From NCBI RefSeq assembly GCF_044788715.1, contig NZ_CP173170.1, positions 3,410,001 to 3,474,000 of the forward strand: a stretch of DNA of 64,000 nt, given 5' to 3'. Positions within the stretch are counted from its first letter, which is position 1. Every line of letters begins with the position of its first letter. The notes under the pieces were generated by a model. That model made no database searches, was not told where the DNA came from, and saw only the letters and a list, made by a program, of their open reading frames with translations. The DNA is from Methylotuvimicrobium sp018830325 (GTDB taxonomy: Bacteria; Pseudomonadota; Gammaproteobacteria; Methylococcales; Methylomonadaceae). This document shows positions 17,529 to 24,251 of this stretch, in pieces. Made by a program: the position numbers and the translations under genes.

Positions 17529-19472
17529 ATGACAGAAACCAAACCGATTTACCTGATTCACTCCGATGAGTTGGATAAAAAGAATTTGGTTATAGTCAAC
17601 CAACATCCGCTAATTGTTGAGAACGACATCTCAATTCGCCCGATTAAGGTATCGAACCTTAGCGGTCTACATGTCAACGGCAATCTAAATCATGCCTTGG
17701 TTTGGGTTAAACACACCGATTTTCAGGCCGTACTCACTGCTGCATTCAATAAAACCATCGCATTGAGTTTTCTGCCGTATCCTAACGAATTACGACCCGT
17801 ATTTTTCGATCATCTTGGACTGCCCAATAAGCTTGACGACTGCTTGGCCTTGGCATTACAAACAGAAACAGTGCCGATCGATTTGATCCGCTGTAACGGA
17901 GAATTCATTAGCCGCGGCATCGGCCTGTTGAATCAAACAGCTCTAGCCGAATTGATCGAGGCCGGCAATACGCGAAATCTCTTCAAGAAAACAAAGTTTT
18001 ATTGTCAGCGCTTGATTCATGCTTTCAACTTACAGCCGATTGCCATCGAAATAGAAACCGCGAAAGGCAAATCAGTCAAAACGGCAATCATCGGCTTGTA
18101 TCTATTGGATCTTGCAAAACGAAATCCATTTGCCAAACTTTTCGGAGAATCGGCTTCGCTTAAAGATGGCCGATTGTCGTTCGTGTTCTTTGCACCGCAA
18201 TCGATTTTAAGCTACATCCAATCGACATCGATAACTATTCCGCAGGCTTCGGCACAGCTACCGAGACAACTAGGATTCGTTCGAAGCGTTTCTTTGCGCA
18301 TAACCGCAAAACAGGATATTGACTTTTGGATAGAACACAAACCGGTCTCGACTCGCGAGCTATTTTTGGAAACAGTTCCTGCAGCCCTTAAAATCACCGT
18401 CGGCGACAGTTTTCGATCGCTCAACTCGCAATCCGGTGACAAAGAAAATTTCAATGTCGAAAACCTGCCGCAAGGGGAAGCACGGCTGAAATATTTCAGT
18501 AAAACTTTGCCGTTTTTTCCCCATGCGCTCGAATCCGACTTTAAGGACTTGTTTCTAGCGCTAAAGGAAAACGCCAGGACGACGAGCACTTATGTCTTAT
18601 TAATGGTACTCAGTTCCATGCTGGCCACGTTGGGCTTATTCCTGAGTAGTCCGTCCGTCGTTATCGGCGCGATGGTATTAGCGCCCTTGATGGCTCCGAT
18701 TATTTCTTTGTCGATGGGCTTGCTTCGCTCCGAAAAATTCTTGACTCGAGAATCAATCGTTTCGCTGCTGTCCGGTATCGGCATCGCGCTTGCAATTTCA
18801 TCGGCAATGGCGGCATTACTGCCTTTCAAAGATGCCACATCGGAAATCGAAGCCCGTTTGCATCCTTCGACGCTGGATTTATTGGTCGCGGTTTTTTCCG
18901 GTATCGCCGGCGCAATGGCCCAAGCCCGCGAAAATATAGCCAAAAGCTTGCCGGGCGTTGCCATCGCAGTCGCCTTGGTGCCTCCCCTCTGCGTTGCAGG
19001 TATCGGCATCGGTTGGCTTGAATCCGATATTTTTTTGGGCGCCATGCTCTTATTCTTGACCAACTTGATCGGAATTACGATGGCCGCCCTCATTTCGTTC
19101 ATGGTCATCGGGTTCGCGCCTTTTACTCGGGCCAGAAAAGGCATTTTGCTATCGAGCCTATTGCTGGCATTGATTTCCGCGCCTTTGTTCTATTCTTTCC
19201 AAACCATGGAGCAAATCGCCGATATCAAATCTCAATTGGCCGGTAGAACTTATCAAATCAATGGACACCGGCTTGAACTTCGGAATATCAAAGTCAATAC
19301 GCTACGACCGCTCAATCTAAATGCCGACCTACTCACTAATATCATGCCGGACGAATCGGTGTTTACTCGGCTCGAGGATGATTTACATGCGGAACTCGGC
19401 CAACCTGCCCGCTTCAATTTTGCTTTGCATTTTGTTAGGGAAACCGTTGCCGTCAATGAAAATGGACAATAA
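17529..19472 (+). CDS. DUF389 (TIGR00341-type) membrane protein with large soluble N-terminal domain
   Basis: 647 residues. The C-terminal half has the DUF389 core, NARTTSTYVLLMVLSSMLAT and VVIGAMVLAPLMAPIISLSM, with about six helices up to residue 570, and a soluble tail. The first 330 residues are soluble; DFWIEHKPVSTRELFLETVP and ALKITVG faintly resemble the C-terminal lobe of diacylglycerol-kinase-like proteins, but no glycine-rich kinase loop is obvious. Function is unknown; a transporter or lipid-related role is only a guess. Confidence 0.75.
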   Translation: MTETKPIYLIHSDELDKKNLVIVNQHPLIVENDISIRPIKVSNLSGLHVNGNLNHALVWVKHTDFQAVLTAAFNKTIALSFLPYPNELRPVFFDHLGLPNKLDDCLALALQTETVPIDLIRCNGEFISRGIGLLNQTALAELIEAGNTRNLFKKTKFYCQRLIHAFNLQPIAIEIETAKGKSVKTAIIGLYLLDLAKRNPFAKLFGESASLKDGRLSFVFFAPQSILSYIQSTSITIPQASAQLPRQLGFVRSVSLRITAKQDIDFWIEHKPVSTRELFLETVPAALKITVGDSFRSLNSQSGDKENFNVENLPQGEARLKYFSKTLPFFPHALESDFKDLFLALKENARTTSTYVLLMVLSSMLATLGLFLSSPSVVIGAMVLAPLMAPIISLSMGLLRSEKFLTRESIVSLLSGIGIALAISSAMAALLPFKDATSEIEARLHPSTLDLLVAVFSGIAGAMAQARENIAKSLPGVAIAVALVPPLCVAGIGIGWLESDIFLGAMLLFLTNLIGITMAALISFMVIGFAPFTRARKGILLSSLLLALISAPLFYSFQTMEQIADIKSQLAGRTYQINGHRLELRNIKVNTLRPLNLNADLLTNIMPDESVFTRLEDDLHAELGQPARFNFALHFVRETVAVNENGQ

Positions 19473-19523
19473 GCCGCGCTCGGCAGCTACGTCATAGACG
19501 ACGCACTAAAATCTACTCCGCAA

Positions 19524-19540
19524 TGCACCAGACCGGTTCA
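19524..19540 (+). promoter_or_regulatory. NtrC-like binding site upstream of the FNT gene
   Basis: TGCACC-AGACC-GGTTCA matches the NtrC dyad TGCACC-N5-GGTGCA at 11 of 12 positions. It lies about 100 bp upstream of the sigma-54 box, the usual enhancer distance. Confidence 0.6.
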
Positions 19541-19621
19541 CAAAGACACAAAACAACCCTTACCCAACAAGAGCTAATATTTACTATTCATAATATCAAT
19601 AGCTTATATTTTTAACAGAAC

Positions 19622-19638
19622 TTGGCACGATTTCCGCT
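19622..19638 (+). promoter_or_regulatory. Sigma-54 promoter for the FNT-kinase-cyanase operon
   Basis: TTGGCACGATTTCCGCT: GG (19624-19625) and GC (19636-19637) are exactly 12 bp apart, with TGGCACG identical to the -24 consensus and CCGC in place of TTGC at -12. Start of transcription is expected near 19649. Confidence 0.72.
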
Positions 19639-19656
19639 TATCTTCATTCGAGTTTC

Positions 19657-19676
19657 TTAAAGCAAAGGCGCTTTAA
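19657..19676 (+). promoter_or_regulatory. ANTAR-type antiterminator hairpin in the FNT leader
   Basis: TTAAAGC (19657-19663) pairs perfectly with GCTTTAA (19670-19676) around the hexaloop AAAGGC, with A at position 1 and G at position 4, as required by ANTAR regulators. Its 3' arm is the 5' arm of the terminator that follows, so the two structures exclude each other. Confidence 0.65.
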
Positions 19677-19706
19677 CCCCACTAGGGATTAAAGCGCCTT
19701 TTTTTT
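19665..19706 (+). terminator. Leader terminator (attenuator) upstream of the FNT gene
   Basis: AAGGCGCTTTAA pairs with TTAAAGCGCCTT, the stem continues through CCC/GGG around ACTA, and eight T follow. It lies 200 bp after the DUF389 gene but 35 bp before the FNT start and downstream of the sigma-54 box, which favours attenuation over simple termination. Confidence 0.85.
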
Positions 19707-19740
19707 GCCTTGTGTTTTTTTAATTGATCTGAGGAATGCC

Positions 19741-20550
19741 ATGTCTTATTTAGTCCCTTCGGAATTTGTCACCAAAATGGTCGATGCCGGTGAATCTAAA
19801 GTCTATATGTCAACACGAGATACGTTGATCAGAGCCTATATGGCCGGTGCGATTCTTGCGTTAGCCGCCGTATTTGCAGTTAGTATCACTGTCGAAACCG
19901 GTTCTCCGATCTTCGGCGCGATTCTGTTTCCAGTCGGTTTTTGCATGTTGTACTTACTGGGGTTCGATCTATTGACCGGTGTTTTTGTTCTGGTGCCGTT
20001 GGCATGGATCGATAAACGCCCGGGAGTGACGGTAGGCGGTATTTTTAGGAACTGGGGATTGGTCTTCGTCGGCAATTTCCTCGGTGCTTTAACCGTGGCG
20101 GTGATGATGTCGTTGGTTTTCACCTACGGATTTTCGGTCGAGCCGAATGCCGTTGGAAAAAAACTCGCCGGCGTCGGCGAAGCCCGAACACTGGGATATG
20201 CCCAATACGGCGTCGCGGGCTGGTTTACGATTTTTATCAGAGGCATGCTATGCAATTGGATGGTGTCTACCGGCGTGGTCGGAGCAATGATATCGACTAC
20301 GGTCAGCGGCAAAGTGATCGCGATGTGGATGCCGATCACACTGTTCTTCGCCATGGCCTTCGAACATTCCGTGGTCAACATGTTTCTGTTTCCGGCAGGC
20401 TTGATCATGGGCGGCAATTTTTCGATCATGGATTATTTCATCTGGAACGAAATCCCCACGGTGCTCGGAAACCTAGTCGGCGGGCTTTCATTTACCGGCT
20501 TGACGCTATATAGCACTCATATAAAAACCGCACCGAAACGCGCTCTGTAA
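19741..20550 (+). CDS. FNT-family transporter, probable nitrite channel
   Basis: 269 residues from ATG 19741 (GAGG 8 nt upstream). Six helices, an N-terminal amphipathic part (VPSEFVTKMVDAGESK) and the FNT features FRNWGLVFVGNFLGAL and GMLCNWMVSTG are present, with the central His in FEHSVVNMF. The family moves formate, nitrite or hydrosulfide. Co-regulation with cyanase and nearness to nirBD and a nitrate porter favour nitrite (NirC-like); formate transport cannot be excluded in a C1 organism. Confidence 0.85.
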   Translation: MSYLVPSEFVTKMVDAGESKVYMSTRDTLIRAYMAGAILALAAVFAVSITVETGSPIFGAILFPVGFCMLYLLGFDLLTGVFVLVPLAWIDKRPGVTVGGIFRNWGLVFVGNFLGALTVAVMMSLVFTYGFSVEPNAVGKKLAGVGEARTLGYAQYGVAGWFTIFIRGMLCNWMVSTGVVGAMISTTVSGKVIAMWMPITLFFAMAFEHSVVNMFLFPAGLIMGGNFSIMDYFIWNEIPTVLGNLVGGLSFTGLTLYSTHIKTAPKRAL

Positions 20551-20566
20551 CTCGTCCCTTTTAATA

Positions 20567-20597
20567 GAGTCTCGAGCCAAGTTTAGGGTCGAGGCTC
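20567..20597 (+). promoter_or_regulatory. Intercistronic hairpin hiding the ribosome site of the kinase gene
   Basis: GAGTCTCGA pairs with TCGAGGCTC (one G-T). The GAGG at 20591-20594, the only ribosome site for the ATG at 20601, lies in the 3' arm. No T tract follows, so a translational or processing role is more likely than termination. Confidence 0.5.
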
Positions 20598-20600
20598 TTC

Positions 20601-22355
20601 ATGAAACGATACCTCATGTCCGGCACTCTTAAAATATCCGTAGGGCAATATTCCGATAAAGGCCGAAAGGAAATCAACCAGGATTTTCATGGTGTCTATA
20701 TGCCGAAAGAACCGCAATTGAGTTCAAAAGGTGTTGCCATTGCGATGGCCGACGGAATCAGCAGCAGTGCTGTCAGCCATATTGCTAGCGAAGCCGCGGT
20801 CACCGGATTCCTACAAGATTATTTTTGCACCTCGGAAGCTTGGTCGGTAAAAAAATCGGCACAACGGGTCTTGATTGCAACCAACTCCTGGCTACATGCC
20901 CAAACCCAACAGAGTCAATATCGTTACGATAAAGACAGAGGCTATGTTTGTACCTTTAGCGCCCTGATTTTCAAGTCTAATACCGTGCATATTTTTCATA
21001 TCGGCGATACACGGATCTATCGATTACATGACAATCATCTGGAGCAATTAACCAACGATCATCGACTTTGGGTTTCGCAAGACAAAAGCTATCTGAGTCG
21101 TGCATTGGGTATCGATCATCACCTAGAAATCGATTACCAAGCGCTACCGATTGAAAAAGGCGATCGCTTCTTATTGATGACCGATGGCGTTTATGAATTT
21201 GTTAATAATGTTTTCATCATTAATGCGATCAAGAAGCATGGCGATGATTTAGCGACTGCCGCAACAATGATCGTCAACGAAGCCTACCGGCAAGGGAGTT
21301 CGGATAACTTGACGATGCAGATTGTCGATGTCGAAGACTTACCGAATCTAAATGCGGATGAGATTTATCGGCAAATAACAGAGCTTCCGTTTCCGCCGAC
21401 ATTGACCGCCAGGATGATTTTCGACGGTTATCAAATCATGAGAGAGCTGCATAATAGCAGCCGGAGCCATGTCTATTCGGCAATGGATACCGAGACCAAT
21501 ACACCGGTCGTTATTAAAACGCCTTCAATCGATCTTCGAAATGATCCCGCTTACCTTGAGAGTTTTCTCATGGAAGACTGGATAGCGCGCCGCATCGATA
21601 GCCCCCATGTCTTAAAACCCTGCGAGCAAACCCGAAAACGCAATTATCTCTATATTGTCACCGAGTTCATCGATGGCCGAACCTTGAAACAATGGATGAT
21701 CGATAACCCGAACCCGGATCTGGAAACCGTACGCGGCATCATTGACCAAATTGCCAAAGGCCTCCGCGCGTTTCACCGTCTGGAAATGGTTCACCAAGAC
21801 TTGAGGCCGGAAAATATCATGATCGATAGCTCCGGTACGGTAAAGATCATCGACTTCGGCTCGACTCGAGTTGCAGGGCTAACGGAAATGAACAGCCCCA
21901 CCGAACGGCACCCATTAGTCGGCACCGCTCCGTATAGCGCCCCCGAATATTTTTTAGGCGAAAACGGAACGGCTCGCTCGGACTTATTTTCGTTAGGTGT
22001 CATTACCTATCAAATGCTGACCGGCAATCTGCCTTATGGCACTCAAGTCGCCAAATGCAAGACGAAAGCAGCTCAAAATCGATTGAACTATCGCTCCATC
22101 CTGGATGATGCGCGAGCGATTCCGGCCTGGATCGATGATGCCATCAAGAAAGCCGTCCACCCGAATCCCTACAAGCGATATGAAGAATTATCCGAATTTG
22201 TTCACGACCTTCGTTCTCCAAACCAAACTTTTTTGAACAAAACACATCCGCCGCTCATAGAGCGCGATCCTGTGACCTTCTGGAAAAGCATTTCTCTCAT
22301 CTTGACGATTATCGTCGTCACGTTATTAATCCAACTAAGCAAAAGAGGTATTTAA
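20601..22355 (+). CDS. Fused PP2C phosphatase / Ser-Thr protein kinase with C-terminal membrane anchor
   Basis: 584 residues. Residues 10-250 are a PP2C phosphatase: INQDFHGVY, AMADGISSS, FHIGDTRIYRL, LLMTDGVYE, GSSDNLTMQ. Residues 270-540 are a Hanks kinase: VVIKTPS (ATP Lys), HQDLRPENIMID (catalytic loop with HQD for HRD), IIDFGSTRV, and GTAPYSAPEYF. A single helix near the C-terminus anchors it. The same architecture occurs in the nitrate-assimilation cluster of Pseudomonas next to nirB and the nitrate transporter, so a link to nitrogen control is likely; targets are unknown. Confidence 0.9.
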   Translation: MKRYLMSGTLKISVGQYSDKGRKEINQDFHGVYMPKEPQLSSKGVAIAMADGISSSAVSHIASEAAVTGFLQDYFCTSEAWSVKKSAQRVLIATNSWLHAQTQQSQYRYDKDRGYVCTFSALIFKSNTVHIFHIGDTRIYRLHDNHLEQLTNDHRLWVSQDKSYLSRALGIDHHLEIDYQALPIEKGDRFLLMTDGVYEFVNNVFIINAIKKHGDDLATAATMIVNEAYRQGSSDNLTMQIVDVEDLPNLNADEIYRQITELPFPPTLTARMIFDGYQIMRELHNSSRSHVYSAMDTETNTPVVIKTPSIDLRNDPAYLESFLMEDWIARRIDSPHVLKPCEQTRKRNYLYIVTEFIDGRTLKQWMIDNPNPDLETVRGIIDQIAKGLRAFHRLEMVHQDLRPENIMIDSSGTVKIIDFGSTRVAGLTEMNSPTERHPLVGTAPYSAPEYFLGENGTARSDLFSLGVITYQMLTGNLPYGTQVAKCKTKAAQNRLNYRSILDDARAIPAWIDDAIKKAVHPNPYKRYEELSEFVHDLRSPNQTFLNKTHPPLIERDPVTFWKSISLILTIIVVTLLIQLSKRGI

Positions 22356-22356
22356 T

Positions 22357-22836
22357 ATGAAAACGACTCCATCATCCAGCAAAGCCGATTCCTTGCTCAC
22401 CAAAGAGCAAATGACCGATCGGATCATCACTGCAAAAGTACAAAAGCAACTCACCTGGACGGCCATTGCCGAACAAATCGGCGTCGATGAAGTTTGGCTG
22501 ACCTCGGCTTGCCTTGGCATGAACAGCATGAAACCGGAACTGGCCGAAAAGCTATGCACCGTTCTTGAACTACCCAACGAAGTGCAAATCGCCTTGGCAA
22601 TGTTCCCTTACAAACAATGGGCTTTCGACGTACCTCAAGATCCCCTCATTTATCGGCTTTATGAAGTCGTCGGCGTTTACGGCGAAACCTTGAAAGAAAT
22701 CATTCACGAAAAATTCGGCGACGGCATCATGAGCGCGATCGATTTCAGCATGACGGTCGGCAAAGAAGAAAACCCGGCGGGCGACCGCGTTATTATCACG
22801 ATGAACGGCAAGTTTTTGCCTTATAAGTCCTGGTAA
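22357..22836 (+). CDS. cynS: Cyanate hydratase (cyanase)
   Basis: 159 residues, typical length. The N-terminal helix-turn-helix-like part (LTWTAIAEQIGVDEVWLTSA) and the C-terminal catalytic domain are complete; the conserved Arg, Glu and Ser lie in IYRLYEVVGVYGETLKEI and MSAIDFSMTV. It converts cyanate plus bicarbonate to CO2 and carbamate, which yields ammonia. ATG follows the kinase stop by 1 bp with GAGG upstream, so it is the third gene of the sigma-54 operon, providing nitrogen from cyanate. Confidence 0.95.
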   Translation: MKTTPSSSKADSLLTKEQMTDRIITAKVQKQLTWTAIAEQIGVDEVWLTSACLGMNSMKPELAEKLCTVLELPNEVQIALAMFPYKQWAFDVPQDPLIYRLYEVVGVYGETLKEIIHEKFGDGIMSAIDFSMTVGKEENPAGDRVIITMNGKFLPYKSW

Positions 22837-22892
22837 GCCAGGGGAGATTTGTTCTATAACCCAACTTTATTCAAGTCGTAATATTGCAGCAC

Positions 22893-22977
22893 GTAGCCCG
22901 TATGCAGCGTAGCGGAATACGGGAATGGCGTGGCTTCGAACGTCCCGGATTGCGCTACGCTCCATCCGGGCTACACT
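22893..22977. repeat. REP-type inverted pair (GTAGCCCGTATGCAGCG family)
   Basis: GTAGCCCGTATGCAGCGTAG and the opposing CGCTACGCTCCATCCGGGCTAC form a long imperfect palindrome between two converging genes. A shorter copy is at 30612-30675. May help end both transcripts. Confidence 0.75.
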
Positions 22978-22992
22978 GCTAAGGGTAAACCT

Positions 22993-23910
22993 TCATTTCG
23001 GCAAATCGATTACCCCCTCGGCAAACATCACCGCCTCGCCGCCGACGCGCAGAGGCAATAATTCCTCGCCTTTATTATCCATTTCGATGCGAATAACACT
23101 GCGCCGCGAACGCGCGTCGCCCCGGTCCACAGCGAAACTGTGCGTGCCCTTGCGTGTTTGCTCGAACGAACACAAATACGAACAAAAAGCCGGCACCGCA
23201 TTACCGACCGGCGGATCATCGGTTAAAGCAAGGCGAGGCCCAAGAAGTCGTAAATTGAAATCGGCATCGGGGAACGGCGTTTTCGGCGCAAATAACAAAA
23301 TCTCTTGCGCGGCGGTTTGCGGCGCGGTGGATTGGCTCCAGGCGGGATAATTGAACAGCGCATTTCTTACCGACTCGTATTTCCAAACCGGCACGATCAA
23401 ATAGGGATAACCGCAGGAAACCAGTCTTGGCGAATACTTTTTATGATCGAGTTCCGATTGCTCCAACCCCAGAAAAGCAGCCAATTCTTCATCGCCCGGT
23501 GCAAACCGATCGACGATAGCGCTGACTTTTCGGGTAAATTGCACAAAACCGGGCTTACCGCCGACACTCGTAATGTTCGCTTCGACAGGCCCCGCATTTT
23601 GTTCGAACACGACTCGAGTAATCGGCTCGTTTAATTCGATATCGCCGCAACTGGCCAATACGAAAGCCGCGGCAATGACCGGATGGCCGCCTAAATGAAT
23701 CTCCGCCAGCGGCGAAAATATGCGCATTCTTCGTACATTGCCGCCGTTGATCTTATGAAAAATGAAGACGGTTTCGGACAAATTCAGTTCCTTGGCTATC
23801 AAGGCCATTTTTTCGGCATTGAGTCCGTCCGCTTTCGGAAAAACGGCAATCTGCGCGCCATTGAAAACCCGATTCGTGAAAACGTCGGCAATATAATAAT
23901 GATATTTCAT
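22993..23910 (-). CDS. PhzF-family isomerase
   Basis: 305 residues with the two-lobed PhzF (diaminopimelate-epimerase-like) fold: start YYIADVFTNRVFNGAQIAVF, catalytic Glu in NLSETVFIF, GGHPVIAAAFVL, and the second-lobe DDPPVGNAVPAFCSYL. Members isomerise small acids; biological substrates are mostly unknown. It lies 8 bp downstream of nirD and is probably co-transcribed with it. No phenazine genes are present, so phenazine synthesis is not implied. Confidence 0.85.
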   Translation of the reverse strand: MKYHYYIADVFTNRVFNGAQIAVFPKADGLNAEKMALIAKELNLSETVFIFHKINGGNVRRMRIFSPLAEIHLGGHPVIAAAFVLASCGDIELNEPITRVVFEQNAGPVEANITSVGGKPGFVQFTRKVSAIVDRFAPGDEELAAFLGLEQSELDHKKYSPRLVSCGYPYLIVPVWKYESVRNALFNYPAWSQSTAPQTAAQEILLFAPKTPFPDADFNLRLLGPRLALTDDPPVGNAVPAFCSYLCSFEQTRKGTHSFAVDRGDARSRRSVIRIEMDNKGEELLPLRVGGEAVMFAEGVIDLPK

Positions 23911-23918
23911 AAATCTCC

Positions 23919-24251
23919 CTAAACGTTAACGGCAACCCGCCGGTTTTCGATACGAACGCCATAGGTTTCGATTTTCACAGTCTCGTCCTCGAAGCAAACG
24001 CCCGTTTCCAGATTGAAATGCTGTTTATAGAGCGGCGAGGCGACCATCGGTTGGCCGCCGATATCGCCGATCATGCCGCGCGATAATACATTGACTTTGC
24101 CGAACGGGTCGAAATTATCGACCGCATAAACCGCCTGTTCCTTCGGCATATAAAACAAAGCAATTTGCCTGCCATCCGCCCAGACGCAAACACCGGAATC
24201 CGGCTGCAGATCGTCGACCGAGCAGACATCGATCCATTCGCTCATGCTCAT
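23919..24251 (-). CDS. nirD: Nitrite reductase (NADH) small subunit
   Basis: 110 residues, overlapping the nirB stop by 4 bp (ATGA-type coupling). It has the Rieske-like fold of NirD, but the Cys/His ligands of true Rieske proteins are absent, as is normal for NirD. It assists NirB in reducing nitrite to ammonium in the cytoplasm. Confidence 0.93.
   Translation of the reverse strand: MSMSEWIDVCSVDDLQPDSGVCVWADGRQIALFYMPKEQAVYAVDNFDPFGKVNVLSRGMIGDIGGQPMVASPLYKQHFNLETGVCFEDETVKIETYGVRIENRRVAVNV

Noticed and set aside
22993..23910. Phenazine biosynthesis cluster suggested by PhzF
   Set aside because: PhzF-like proteins are widespread; no other phenazine genes occur and the neighbours are nirBD.
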